A stretch of 64,000 nt of DNA from AP-15 sp963790875 (GTDB lineage Bacteria > Pseudomonadota > Alphaproteobacteria > ATCC43930 > CGMCC-115725). The notes below the pieces were generated by a model. The model worked only from the letters and a program-made list of their open reading frames with translations, was not told the origin of the DNA and ran no database searches. Each line of letters opens with the position of its first letter. The first letter of the stretch is position 1. A program made the position numbers and the translations under genes. Below are positions 8,067 through 17,616 of this stretch, one piece after another. Location of the stretch: assembly GCA_963790875.1 (NCBI GenBank), contig CAWBQT010000006.1, positions 310,001 to 374,000 of the forward strand. The letters run 5' to 3'.

Positions 8067-9630
8067 CAACCGCTTGCTGCCGGCGACGCGGCTGGAGGCC
8101 CAGACCCCGCTCTTCTCCGGACCGAACTGGGATTATGGGGCGTTGCGCCGCGTCTATGATGCGATCGAGCGCATTGCCCTCGACGATCTCGGCCTCGATG
8201 TCTACCCGGTACAAGTCGAGGTTATTACTTCGGAGCAGATGCTCGACGCCTATGCGTCGGTCGGGCTGCCGTTGATGTACCATCACTGGAGTTTCGGCAA
8301 GCGCTTTGCCTTCCACGAGACCCTTTACCGCCGAGGTCTGCAAGGTCTCGCCTATGAAATCGTCATCAACTCTAACCCATGTATATGTTACATAATGGAA
8401 GAAAACTCCATGACCATGCAGACGTTGGTCATGGCTCACGCTGCTTTTGGCCATAATCATTTCTTCAAGAATAATTATTTGTTTCGGCAGTGGACAGATG
8501 CCAATGGGATCCTCGACTACCTAAGCTTCGCTCGCGACTACGTAGCGAAATGTGAAGAACGGCACGGGATCGAGGCGGTCGAGCGAGTGCTTGATGCTGC
8601 CCACGCGCTTAACGACCACGGGGTCAATCGTTATGCGCACCGGACCAAACTCAACCTTGCGGAGGAGCAGCGACGGGCCGAGGAGTGGCGAGCGCATTCG
8701 GAGGCAACATACAACGATTTATGGCGTACGGTGCCCGGCGCAGGGCGGAGCAAGGAAGACGCCAACGCAGCAGAAGCGCGACTCCAAGAAATAAAGAAGG
8801 AGCTCGGTCTACCAGAGGAAAATTTGCTCTATTTCATCGAGAAACGCGCACCGCGTCTTGATGATTGGCAGCGTGAACTGGTCAGGATAGTGCGTCTTGT
8901 CGCTCAGTACTTCTACCCACAAAAACAGACTCAGATGATGAACGAAGGTTGTGCGACCTTCGTCCACTACGAGATTATGCGACGGCTTTATGATAAAGGC
9001 CTGATTACGGAAGGAGCGATGCTGGAGTTCCTGCACTCGCATTCGAGCGTGGTGTTCCAGCCGAATTTTGACGACGAACGGTTCTCGGGAATGAACCCGT
9101 ACGCCCTGGGCTTCGCGATGATGAGCGACATTCGGCGCATCTGCGAGGAACCGACCGCCGAGGATCGGGAGTGGTTCCCGGGTATCGCGGGCACTGGAGA
9201 CGGCTATAGCGTGTTGCGTGATGCCTGGGCGAACTACCGAGACGAAAGTTTCATCTTGCAGTATATGAGCCCAGCCATTATTCGACAATTGCGTTTGTTT
9301 CAGGTGTCGGACGACAGCACCAAGCCGGCGCTCAAGGTTGAGGCAATTCATGATGATGTCGGCTATCGCAAGATTCGGGGCGCGATGGCCCGTCAGTATG
9401 ATCTGTCCCGGCGGGAGCCCGACATCCAGGTGATCGATGTCGATCTTAGAGGCGATCGCTGCCTAATTCTTGCGCATTATGTGCATAATGGCGTGCTGCT
9501 CGCGGAAAAGAGCTGCCGCGCTGTTCTGCGACACGTGGCGGCGCTGTGGGGCTATTCGGTCAAGCTGCTCGAGATCGATGCGTCCTCCGACAAAACGCTA
9601 AAAACTTATGAGGCAGCACCCCCCAACTGA
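8059..9630 (+). CDS. SpoVR family protein (YcgB-like)
   Basis: A 523-residue SpoVR protein. Family blocks such as YHHWSFGKRF, MAHAAFGHNHFFKNNYLF and NEGCATFVHYEIM are all present and histidine-rich, but the biochemical function of the family is unknown. In Bacillus the namesake is needed for spore cortex; in proteobacteria it travels with PrkA and YeaH. I start it at the GTG (8059) overlapping the yeaH stop by 8 bases, with AAGGGGG just upstream; the ORF before that is in the yeaH shadow. Translational coupling with yeaH is likely. Confidence 0.93.
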   Translation: MHNNRLLPATRLEAQTPLFSGPNWDYGALRRVYDAIERIALDDLGLDVYPVQVEVITSEQMLDAYASVGLPLMYHHWSFGKRFAFHETLYRRGLQGLAYEIVINSNPCICYIMEENSMTMQTLVMAHAAFGHNHFFKNNYLFRQWTDANGILDYLSFARDYVAKCEERHGIEAVERVLDAAHALNDHGVNRYAHRTKLNLAEEQRRAEEWRAHSEATYNDLWRTVPGAGRSKEDANAAEARLQEIKKELGLPEENLLYFIEKRAPRLDDWQRELVRIVRLVAQYFYPQKQTQMMNEGCATFVHYEIMRRLYDKGLITEGAMLEFLHSHSSVVFQPNFDDERFSGMNPYALGFAMMSDIRRICEEPTAEDREWFPGIAGTGDGYSVLRDAWANYRDESFILQYMSPAIIRQLRLFQVSDDSTKPALKVEAIHDDVGYRKIRGAMARQYDLSRREPDIQVIDVDLRGDRCLILAHYVHNGVLLAEKSCRAVLRHVAALWGYSVKLLEIDASSDKTLKTYEAAPPN

Positions 9631-9665
9631 GCGGCGCGCCAAGCGGGTTCGGGCTTCCCGGCGCA

Positions 9666-10727
9666 ATGGTCGTCCTCGGTATCGAGACGAGTTGCGACGA
9701 GACTGCTGCCGCCGTCGTCGCGTCGACGACGGCGGGTCCGCTGATCCGCTCAAATCTGGTTCACACCCAGTCGGACGAACATGCTCTTTATGGTGGCGTC
9801 GTCCCGGAAATCGCCGCGCGCGCGCATTTGAACCGTCTTGAAGCGCTCGTGTTCGGCGCTGTGGACAAAGCAGGGGTGGCATTTTCGCAATTTGACGGCG
9901 TCGCTGCCTCCGCGGGTCCCGGATTGATCGGCGGCCTGATCGTCGGCACGATGATGGCAAAAGGGATTGCCTGGGCTGTCGGCAAGCCGTTTCTCGCGAT
10001 AAACCACCTCGAGGGCCACGCCTTGACCGCGCGCCTGACGGACGGTGTGGATTTCCCGTTCTTGCTGTTGCTGGTATCCGGCGGGCATTGTCAGTTGCTC
10101 GCCTGCCTCGGCATCGGAAACTACACGAGACTTGGCACGACGTTAGATGACGCGGCGGGCGAAGCGCTCGATAAGGCAGCGAAATTGATCGGGCTCGGTT
10201 ATCCCGGGGGCCCCGCAATCGAGCATGCCGCCCTCGAAGGCGATCCACATCGCTTTGCGCTGCCACGCCCGTTGGTCGGTCGACCGGGCTGCGACTTTTC
10301 GTTTTCCGGACTGAAAACATCGGTGCGTCGAATTGTAGGCGACCGTGACAGATTGACACCGCAAGAGCGGGCGGATCTTGCCGCTTCAATCGAGTTGGCC
10401 GTTTGCGAGGCACTATGCGACCGCACGGCTAACGCCATCGCTTGGTTTCGGAGGCATCATCCTGGCGGCAGATGCCTCGTGGCGGCAGGGGGCGTCGCGG
10501 CCAATCGGTCACTGCGCGAGCGTTTGGAAGGGCTTGCCGCCGCGTCCGGGCTCGAATTTTGCGCGCCCCCGCCGGCGCTCTGCACCGATAACGCAGTGAT
10601 GATCGCCTGGGCAGGGCTCGAGCGGCTCCGGCTCGGTCTGGTCGATGGTCTCGATGCGGCACCGCGGCCGCGTTGGCCGCTCGACGCCGAAATGCTGCCG
10701 CAGATAGGGCCCGGGTTCCGCGGATGA
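9666..10727 (+). CDS. tsaD: tRNA N6-adenosine threonylcarbamoyltransferase TsaD
   Basis: TsaD transfers the threonylcarbamoyl group to A37 of ANN-decoding tRNAs, working with TsaB and TsaE. The 353-residue ASKHA-fold protein begins with GIETSCDET and carries the metal ligands in NHLEGH (H114, H118); VSGGHCQL and AAGGVAANRSLR are further signatures. It starts 35 bases after spoVR and is followed at 20 bases by gpsA, the common tsaD-gpsA arrangement. Confidence 0.96.
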   Translation: MVVLGIETSCDETAAAVVASTTAGPLIRSNLVHTQSDEHALYGGVVPEIAARAHLNRLEALVFGAVDKAGVAFSQFDGVAASAGPGLIGGLIVGTMMAKGIAWAVGKPFLAINHLEGHALTARLTDGVDFPFLLLLVSGGHCQLLACLGIGNYTRLGTTLDDAAGEALDKAAKLIGLGYPGGPAIEHAALEGDPHRFALPRPLVGRPGCDFSFSGLKTSVRRIVGDRDRLTPQERADLAASIELAVCEALCDRTANAIAWFRRHHPGGRCLVAAGGVAANRSLRERLEGLAAASGLEFCAPPPALCTDNAVMIAWAGLERLRLGLVDGLDAAPRPRWPLDAEMLPQIGPGFRG

Positions 10728-10746
10728 CTGCGGTTCGCGCCAGTCG

Positions 10747-11737
10747 ATGAGACGGCTGGCGATCATCGGTGGTGGGGCCTGGGGAACGGCGCTCGCGATT
10801 GTTGCGCGCCGCGCCGGCTCCAAACCGGTTGTCTGGGCACGCGAACTCGAACGCGGTCGCGGCGATTAATGACCGGCACGAAAATCCGTCTTTTCTCCCG
10901 GGTGTTACTCTCGACCCTGGCATCGTCGCCACGACAGAATTCAGCACCGCGATCGCCGATGCGGAGGCGGTGCTCCTGGCGGTGCCGGCACAGATCCTGC
11001 GCGGCGTGCTCGAAACTCATCGTCACTTCTTTCGCCCGGGATTGCCCCTCCTGCATTGTGCCAAGGGGATCGAATCGAACTCGCTGGCGATGATGTCGGA
11101 AGTCGGCGACGAGATCCTTCCCGGATCCCCGTTTGCGGTTCTATCTGGGCCGTCTTTCGCCGCGGAGGTGGCGCGCGACCTGCCAACAGCAGTCGCGATT
11201 GCCGGGCAGGATGTCGCGCTGGCGCGCGCCTTCGTAGCCGCTCTGGGCGGGCTACGCTTTCGGCCTTACCTGTCGCCGGATCCTACGGGCGCGCAGATCG
11301 GCGGCGCGGTCAAGAACGTAATCGCGATCGCCTCCGGGATAATTTTTGGGTGCGGGCTCGGCGAGAATGCGAGAGCGGGGCTCATCACCCGCGGCCTTGC
11401 CGAAATGGCCCGCCTCGGGATGGCCATGGGTGCTCGCGCCGAGACGTTCCAAGGGCTTTCTGGGTTCGGCGATCTCGTCCTCACCTGCACGGCCACTCAA
11501 TCCCGGAACCAAAGGCTCGGTTTGGCGCTCGGTCGAGGACAATCCCTCGCCTCCGCAATCTCCGGTCGCGGCGTAGTCGTCGAAGGGATCGCAACCGCCG
11601 CGGCCGTCGCTCGCTTGGCGGGGCGGCTCGACATCGAGATGCCGATCAGCCACGCTGTCGCGGCGGTATTGCACGACGGTGTGTCGATCGAGGCGATGAT
11701 TGAGAGACTGTTGCAGCGGCCGTATCGCAGCGAATAG
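10747..11737 (+). pseudogene. gpsA: Glycerol-3-phosphate dehydrogenase GpsA, single frameshift
   Basis: GpsA makes sn-glycerol-3-phosphate from dihydroxyacetone phosphate for phospholipid synthesis. The true N-terminus (ATG 10747) encodes RRLAIIGGGAWGTALA, the NAD(P) fold, up to VVWARE. The frame then ends at 10869, while the rest (NAVAAINDRHENP onward, with CAKGIE, LSGPSFAAEVA, GAVKNVIAI and GLSGFGDLVLT) is one base out of phase. A single extra base near 10846 would restore a full 330-residue enzyme. Because gpsA is normally essential, an assembly error is the simplest reading. Confidence 0.88.
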
Positions 11738-11841
11738 GCGGTGCCTGTTGTGAGTCCGTACCCGGCGCGGAAAAATCCTTTTCGGGACCGGCGGAAAGCC
11801 AATATCATCTGTGGCGAGCGGCGTCATCGGCTCGGATCGAT

Positions 11842-12168
11842 ATGAGCGACATCAGGAAGCATGGCGAGGATGGGCCGGGGACCGGCGTCGTCGTCAAGGC
11901 AAAGCCGAAGACCAAGAAACCTTCCATGTACAAGGTTTTGATGTTGAACGACGATTACACGCCGATGGAGTTCGTCGTACATATTCTCGAACGATTTTTC
12001 AGCAAGAGCCGGCAGGAGGCAACCCGCATCATGCTGCACGTGCATCGTCGCGGCGTCGGAATTTGCGGCGTTTACACCTACGAGGTTGCGGAAACCAAGG
12101 TGACCCAGGTGATGGACTTTGCCCGGCAGCATCAGCACCCGCTGCAGTGCACTTTGGAGAAAGACTAG
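11842..12168 (+). CDS. clpS: ClpS adaptor protein
   Basis: ClpS delivers N-degron substrates to ClpA. The 108-residue protein has a disordered charged N-terminus (about 27 residues) and the NDDYTPMEFV segment at 36-45 that binds the N-terminal residue of substrates, then MLHVHRRGVG. It sits 42 bases upstream of clpA, the usual pair. Confidence 0.95.
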   Translation: MSDIRKHGEDGPGTGVVVKAKPKTKKPSMYKVLMLNDDYTPMEFVVHILERFFSKSRQEATRIMLHVHRRGVGICGVYTYEVAETKVTQVMDFARQHQHPLQCTLEKD

Positions 12169-12210
12169 CCTCGGACGGAGCCGGAGGTCGGCAAGGAAGG
12201 AAGGGCGAGT

Positions 12211-14514
12211 GTGCTGTCACGCAATCTCGAAAAGTCCCTGCATCGCGCGCTGAACTACGCCAACGAGCGGCGGCACGAATATGCCACGCTCGAGCATTTG
12301 CTGCTGGCGTTGACCGAGGATCAGGATTCGGTTGCCGTCCTGCGCGCCTGTAACGTCGATGTCGACCGGCTCCGCCGCGAGGTCCTCAACTACGTGGACA
12401 ACGATCTAGCTAACCTCGTCGCGACGCACAAGGACGACGCCAAGCCGACGGCGAGCTTCCAGCGTGTGTTGCAGCGCGCGGCAATTCACGTGCAGTCCTC
12501 AGGTCGAGAGGAGGTGACCGGCGCCAACGTGCTCGTTGCGATGTTCGCCGAACGCGAGAGCCATGCGGTCTATTTTCTGCAGGAGCAGGACATGACCCGG
12601 TTCGATGCAGTCAACTATATCTCGCATGGCATTGCCAAGGCCCCAGGACGCTCCGAGACCCGACGTGTTCAGGGCGCCGAAGAGGACGAGCGCGGCGAAA
12701 AATCGCAAAAGCGCGGGCACGACGCACTCGACGCGTATTGCGTCAACCTTAACAAAAAGGCGAAAGGCGGCAAGATCGATCCGCTGATCGGGCGCGAGGC
12801 GGAAGTTGAGCGGACCATTCAAATTCTTTGCCGGCGGGCCAAGAACAACCCGCTCTATGTTGGCGATCCGGGGGTGGGAAAGACGGCGATTGCCGAGGGT
12901 CTCGCCCGCCGCATCGTTCAGCACGAAGTCCCCGAAGTGCTGTTGAACGCGACGATTTATGCGCTCGACATGGGCGCGTTGCTGGCCGGCACGCGCTATC
13001 GCGGCGATTTTGAGGAGCGGCTTAAGGCAGTATTGTCTGAACTCGAGGCCATGCCAGGCGCCATCCTGTTTATCGATGAGATCCATACCGTGATCGGGGC
13101 CGGGGCGACGAGCGGTGGGGCGATGGATGCCTCGAATTTATTGAAGCCAGCCCTTGCCGGAGGCGTGATCCGTTGTATCGGCTCGACCACCTATAAGGAA
13201 TATAGGAATTATTTCGAGAAAGACAGGGCACTCGTCCGCCGTTTTCAAAAGATCGATGTCAACGAGCCTACGGTCGAAGATACAGTAAAAATTCTACGTG
13301 GCCTGAAGCCCTATTACGAACGGCATCACAAGGTTCGGTACACGGCGGAGGCGCTGCGTGCCGCGGTCGAGTTGTCGAGCCGCTATATCGGCGATCGTAA
13401 GCTGCCCGACAAGGCGATCGATGTGATCGACGAGACTGGCGCCGCGCAGATGCTCGTCCCTGAGAGCCGTCGGCGCAAGACCATTACCGCGCGCGAGGTC
13501 GAGGCGGTGATTGCAACGATGGCGCGCATCCCGCCAAAAAGCGTGTCGACCGACGATCGCGAGATCTTGAAGAACTTGGATCGTGATCTAAAAACGATGG
13601 TGTTCGGTCAGGATAGTGCGATCGAGGCGTTGGTTTCGGCGATCAAACTGGCACGCGCAGGGTTGCGCGATCCAGAGAAGCCGATCGGATCCTATTTGTT
13701 CTCTGGTCCGACCGGGGTTGGCAAGACCGAGGTGGCGCGGCAGCTCGCCCGTACCCTCGGTATCGAGATCACTCGGTTCGATATGTCCGAATATATGGAA
13801 CGGCATACGGTATCACGGCTGATCGGAGCGCCGCCGGGTTATGTCGGGTTCGATCAGGGCGGACTGTTGACCGATGCGATTGACCAGCATCCGCACAGCG
13901 TGTTGTTGCTGGACGAGATCGAAAAGGCGCATCCCGACCTGTTCAACATTCTCCTCCAGGTGATGGACTACGGGAAGCTAACCGACCATAACGGCAAGAC
14001 CGTCGATTTCCGCAATGTCATCCTAATCATGACGACGAATGCAGGGGCCTCGGACCTCGCGAAGCCGGCGATCGGCTTCGGTAGCGGGGTTCGCGAGGGC
14101 GACGATCACGAGGCAATCAATCGCATGTTCACGCCCGAGTTTCGCAATCGGCTCGACGCGACGATATCTTTCGCCTCGTTGTCACTCGAGACCATCGGGC
14201 GGGTCGTCGACAAGTTCGTGCTGCAGTTGGAAGAGCAACTCGCCGACCGCAATGTCACGATCGAACTCGACGCGAGCGCCCGGTCCTGGCTTGGCGAGAA
14301 GGGCTATGACCCACTGTTTGGCGCCCGTCCGCTCGCCCGCGTCATCCAGGAGCACATCAAGAAACCACTCGCCGACGAGCTATTGTTCGGGCGACTGGCA
14401 AAAGGCGGCATCGTTCGGGTGAGTAAACGACTCGACGGCGACAAGCTTGCCTTCACCTTCGAGGAAGCTCCCAGCCTCCCGGCAGCGCCAAAGGAGCCAG
14501 AGCTGGTAGAGTGA
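12211..14514 (+). CDS. clpA: ATP-dependent Clp protease ATP-binding subunit ClpA
   Basis: A 767-residue AAA+ unfoldase that feeds proteins to ClpP. The N-domain repeats are at 1-145; the first AAA domain has Walker A GDPGVGKT at 218-225 and Walker B FIDEIH; the second has GPTGVGKT near 500 and LLLDEIEKAH. The start is a GTG with AAGGAAGGAAGGG upstream. A C-terminal ClpB D2-small domain completes the protein. Confidence 0.97.
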   Translation: MLSRNLEKSLHRALNYANERRHEYATLEHLLLALTEDQDSVAVLRACNVDVDRLRREVLNYVDNDLANLVATHKDDAKPTASFQRVLQRAAIHVQSSGREEVTGANVLVAMFAERESHAVYFLQEQDMTRFDAVNYISHGIAKAPGRSETRRVQGAEEDERGEKSQKRGHDALDAYCVNLNKKAKGGKIDPLIGREAEVERTIQILCRRAKNNPLYVGDPGVGKTAIAEGLARRIVQHEVPEVLLNATIYALDMGALLAGTRYRGDFEERLKAVLSELEAMPGAILFIDEIHTVIGAGATSGGAMDASNLLKPALAGGVIRCIGSTTYKEYRNYFEKDRALVRRFQKIDVNEPTVEDTVKILRGLKPYYERHHKVRYTAEALRAAVELSSRYIGDRKLPDKAIDVIDETGAAQMLVPESRRRKTITAREVEAVIATMARIPPKSVSTDDREILKNLDRDLKTMVFGQDSAIEALVSAIKLARAGLRDPEKPIGSYLFSGPTGVGKTEVARQLARTLGIEITRFDMSEYMERHTVSRLIGAPPGYVGFDQGGLLTDAIDQHPHSVLLLDEIEKAHPDLFNILLQVMDYGKLTDHNGKTVDFRNVILIMTTNAGASDLAKPAIGFGSGVREGDDHEAINRMFTPEFRNRLDATISFASLSLETIGRVVDKFVLQLEEQLADRNVTIELDASARSWLGEKGYDPLFGARPLARVIQEHIKKPLADELLFGRLAKGGIVRVSKRLDGDKLAFTFEEAPSLPAAPKEPELVE

Positions 14515-14553
14515 GGGCGTTTCCCCCGTTTTGCCCTCAAGCTTTGCGAGGGC
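14513..14553. terminator. Possible convergent terminator hairpins
   Basis: Between convergent clpA and the FemAB-like gene, GAGGGC (14513-14518) can pair with GCCCTC (14533-14538), which can instead pair with GAGGGC (14548-14553). The alternative stems share one arm, but no clean U-run follows, so intrinsic termination is uncertain. Confidence 0.3.
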
Positions 14554-15715
14554 GCGGGATTTCTTCATGACGAAACGGCGACAGTTCGGCGAGCCGCTCG
14601 ATCTTGTGCTCGACCATGCCGCGCTCGCGTTCGAGGAAATGCGCGACGGCGCGGCGAAAGTTCGGATCGGGGATCCAATGCGCGCTATAAGTCGGCACCG
14701 GCAAATAGCCGCGCTGCAATTTGTGCGGACCCTGTGCCCCCGCCTCGACGCGCTTCAACCCATGCGCAATGGCAAACTCGATCGCCTGGTAATAACAGCA
14801 TTCGAAATGGAGGAACTTATAATCGCCATAGCTTCCCCAATTGCGGCCGTAGATGGTGTCGATCCCTAACAGGTTCAAGGCACCGGCAACGTATTTGTTA
14901 CCGCGGCGTGCCATGACTAGCACAATCTTCTCCGGCATTCTTTCGCCAATCAGGTAGAAGAATCTGCGGCTGAGATAAGCCGATCCCCATTTGCGGTCCG
15001 AAGTCGCGAGATAGAATTCGTAGAAAGCATCCCAGTGTTGCGTCTTCAGGTTGTTGCCGGTCAAGACGTCGATTTCGAGATCTTCTGCCAGCGCTTCCCG
15101 GCGTTCCTTTTTCACTGCCTTGCGTTTTCGCGAATTGAGCGCGACAAGGTAATCATCAAAGTCGCGATAGCCGTCGTTGGTCCAGTGAAATTGCTGCCCG
15201 GTCCGTTGCAGGAAGCCAGCTTCGCTCAACGCCTCAGCATCAGCGGATTCCGGAAAGTTGACGTGCAACGACGAGATTCGTCGTCGGGCCGCGAGCTCCA
15301 GCATCGCAGCGATCAACTGAGCGCGCGTCTCGGCTGGCGCCTGCGGATGCATCAGGAGGCGCGGTCCCGGTACTGGCGTGAACGGGACGGCGCTGAGGAG
15401 CTTTGGATAATACCGACCGCCCGCGCGCTCATAGGCGTCGGCCCAACCATAGTCGAAAATGTATTCACCGTAAGAATGCGCCTTAGCATAGAGCGGGACG
15501 ACGCCCAGGATCGTGCCCCCGTGCGTGGTCATCGACAGGTGCTGCGGCGTCCAGCCGGTTCGCGCCGCCACCGAGCCGCTTTCTTCGAGCGCGTTCAGAA
15601 AGACATACGAGATGCTCGGGTTCAAGCCCCCGGCGCAGACATCCCATTGCGCGGCAGGGATCTCGGCGATCGCCGAATGCACCCGGACCGTGACCGGGCT
15701 GCCGGTGCCGTTCAC
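14537..15715 (-). CDS. FemAB-like/GNAT acyltransferase (PF04339-type)
   Basis: A 392-residue protein of the peptidogalycan biosynthesis/recognition (FemAB-like, DUF482) group. Recognisable blocks include a CAGGLNPSISYVFL start region, DYGWADAYERAGGRYYPKL, SSLHVNFP, RKRKAVKKERREA and GAQGPHKLQRGYLPVPTYSAHW near the end, all typical of the family. Two GNAT-like folds in tandem are expected. The family is assigned to acyl or aminoacyl transfer by fold, with substrate unknown. It is monocistronic and convergent with clpA. Confidence 0.85.
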   Translation of the reverse strand: MNGTGSPVTVRVHSAIAEIPAAQWDVCAGGLNPSISYVFLNALEESGSVAARTGWTPQHLSMTTHGGTILGVVPLYAKAHSYGEYIFDYGWADAYERAGGRYYPKLLSAVPFTPVPGPRLLMHPQAPAETRAQLIAAMLELAARRRISSLHVNFPESADAEALSEAGFLQRTGQQFHWTNDGYRDFDDYLVALNSRKRKAVKKERREALAEDLEIDVLTGNNLKTQHWDAFYEFYLATSDRKWGSAYLSRRFFYLIGERMPEKIVLVMARRGNKYVAGALNLLGIDTIYGRNWGSYGDYKFLHFECCYYQAIEFAIAHGLKRVEAGAQGPHKLQRGYLPVPTYSAHWIPDPNFRRAVAHFLERERGMVEHKIERLAELSPFRHEEIPRPRKA

Positions 15716-15883
15716 TGCCGACTCGCGTTCGGTACGAGGGAAAAATAAGCTATAACATCTTCATCCATGCCTGCTGCCCTGCGTTCGAGCTGGAAATCTC
15801 CGTCACATCCAGAATAGGGGCTGCAAGTCCGCTGTCCAGCGCCGTGAAACCGCCGCAATCATTGGGTAAACGCCCCCACGAAA

Positions 15884-16513
15884 ATGCGTTGGCTTCACCT
15901 CGTTTCGGCGGCACTTGCAGCGGTCTTGGTGCTCCGCGTTGCGGCACTGTGCGAAACGCTTGGCGACCCGAAAGTCGGCTTCAGTGCCGAACGAGTGTTG
16001 GTCTTTGATGGGCAGCGCTATGTCGGGCGAATGTGGAGCATGCCGGGCGAGCAGCGACACGAGCAGGTTCTGCCGGCGGTGAGCCCGATCTTCATCCTGC
16101 GTGCCGACAGTGCGATCGGCGATGTCGTGCTCCCGAGCCTGCACACAGTGGTCCAATTCGCGTTGCCGCGCGTGCTGGCAGCCTTGAGTGAGCCCGGTCT
16201 GTTGGGGCGGCCCGCGGGTGAAGAGGTGATCAACGGGATTTCGACCACCAAATTTGTGGTCGACAAGACCATCCCGGGAGGGCGTCTGAACGGCGGCCTC
16301 TGGCTTAGCCGCGATGGCATACCGATGCGCTGTGACGGCCGCTTTACCGGCAAGAACGGCACGGTCTCGACAGTCCACTGGGAATTGCGACACGTCAGGA
16401 TCGGCAGCCAGGAGGCAACGCTGTTCGAGATCCCGCCTGGTTATACGAAAATGCCGCCGGAAGCCGCCGCCACCTTGCTCGGCTTGCACTTCGCACGGCA
16501 TTCGGCCCAATAA
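15884..16513 (+). CDS. Exported hypothetical protein
   Basis: A 209-residue protein with a Sec-type signal (hydrophobic stretch at about 5-22). The body is beta-rich with GEEVINGISTTKFVVDK, LWLSRDGIPMRCDGRF and TLFEIPPGYTKMP, a pattern seen in periplasmic LolA/LppX-like or DUF4412-type proteins that read out a linker such as VNG-TTKF. I cannot assign a family securely. It is convergent with the aldolase gene and has no clear operon partner. Confidence 0.7.
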   Translation: MRWLHLVSAALAAVLVLRVAALCETLGDPKVGFSAERVLVFDGQRYVGRMWSMPGEQRHEQVLPAVSPIFILRADSAIGDVVLPSLHTVVQFALPRVLAALSEPGLLGRPAGEEVINGISTTKFVVDKTIPGGRLNGGLWLSRDGIPMRCDGRFTGKNGTVSTVHWELRHVRIGSQEATLFEIPPGYTKMPPEAAATLLGLHFARHSAQ

Positions 16514-16590
16514 AGCGGCCCCGCCCGCGTGCTGCGAAGCCCGCGACCGCCGAATTTCTCGTACGATCGCACGCTGCTGGCGCAGGCGTC

Positions 16591-17394
16591 TCAATATGGG
16601 CTGCTGCTCGGCGCGGCCGGCTGAGCTGAGGCGCCCGAGCGCATTTCCTGCACCGCCGCTTGGCCGCCCATGGTCAGGAAGCGGGTATCGCCGCCGACCG
16701 TCACGAACATGAAGCCCATCTCGATCATTTTCTTCGCATAGGCCGGGGCGCCGCAGTGAATGCCCGGCTTGACGCCGTGCCGCTTGCAGTGGTCCAGCAC
16801 CTTGTTCAGCGCGCCCATCATCCACTCGTCGGGCTTATCGCCACCCGGCGGGTAGCCATAGGAGATCGACAGGTCCGAAGGACCGATATACACCGCGTCG
16901 AGGCCCTTCACGGATACGATTTCGTCGAGGTTGTCGATCGCTTCCGCGGTTTCGATCATGCCGAAAGCGACGACGATGTCGTTCGCCTTGGCATGATAAT
17001 CGGCGCCGCCATAGAGCGCGGCACGGATCGGCCCCGAGCTGCGGTAACCGAGCGGCGCATAGCGCATCGAGCCGACGAACCTCTCTGCCTCGGCGCGGTT
17101 GTTGATCATAGGACAGACTATGCCGTAAGCGCCGGCGTCGAGCGCTTTTTGGATATGAGCTGGGTCGTTCCACGGCACGCGCACCAGCGGAACCGTCGCG
17201 GTCGTCGAGATCGCCTGCAGCATAGTAACCATCGTCTGATAGTCGATCATGCCATGCTGCATGTCGACAACCAGCGAATCCCATCCGGCATGCGCCATGA
17301 CCTCGGCAGAGAAGCTGCTCGGGACGCCGCACCAGCTGTTGATGACCGGTTTGCCCGCCTGCCATAACTCTCGTACGCGGTTCGCGCGCGCCAT
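16591..17394 (-). CDS. HpcH/HpaI-family aldolase
   Basis: A 267-residue class II pyruvate aldolase-like TIM barrel (2,4-dihydroxyhept-2-ene-1,7-dioic acid aldolase family). DMQHG, RVPWND (catalytic arginine), AYGIVCPMINNR, FGMIETAEAIDN (metal-binding glutamate) and DAVYIGPSDLS (metal-binding aspartate) are present. I chose the ATG at 17394 with GGGAG upstream over a 25-codon extension. The substrate is unknown; these enzymes cleave or form 4-hydroxy-2-oxo acids. Confidence 0.9.
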   Translation of the reverse strand: MARANRVRELWQAGKPVINSWCGVPSSFSAEVMAHAGWDSLVVDMQHGMIDYQTMVTMLQAISTTATVPLVRVPWNDPAHIQKALDAGAYGIVCPMINNRAEAERFVGSMRYAPLGYRSSGPIRAALYGGADYHAKANDIVVAFGMIETAEAIDNLDEIVSVKGLDAVYIGPSDLSISYGYPPGGDKPDEWMMGALNKVLDHCKRHGVKPGIHCGAPAYAKKMIEMGFMFVTVGGDTRFLTMGGQAAVQEMRSGASAQPAAPSSSPY

Positions 17395-17616
17395 CCGACT
17401 CTCCCGACCGTGGGTTCCAAGGCTCCAATCCGGCCAGCTAAACGCGCCCCTGTCAAGCATCGGGGCCAACCCGGCAATTGCTCTCTCTCATGCCGCAAGT
17501 CGCACCGCCGGGCCGGCCCCGGCCCGTGTCAGCAGAGGGCAGAGACGGACCGACGGGCGGTCCGGCAAGCCCGCCGGCGCCGGCGCGAGACCGCGCCACC
17601 AAGGGTGACCGAAAAT

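Noticed and set aside
15035..15748. 237-codon plus-strand frame opposite the FemAB-like gene
   Set aside because: Antisense shadow; the minus strand is strongly family-supported.
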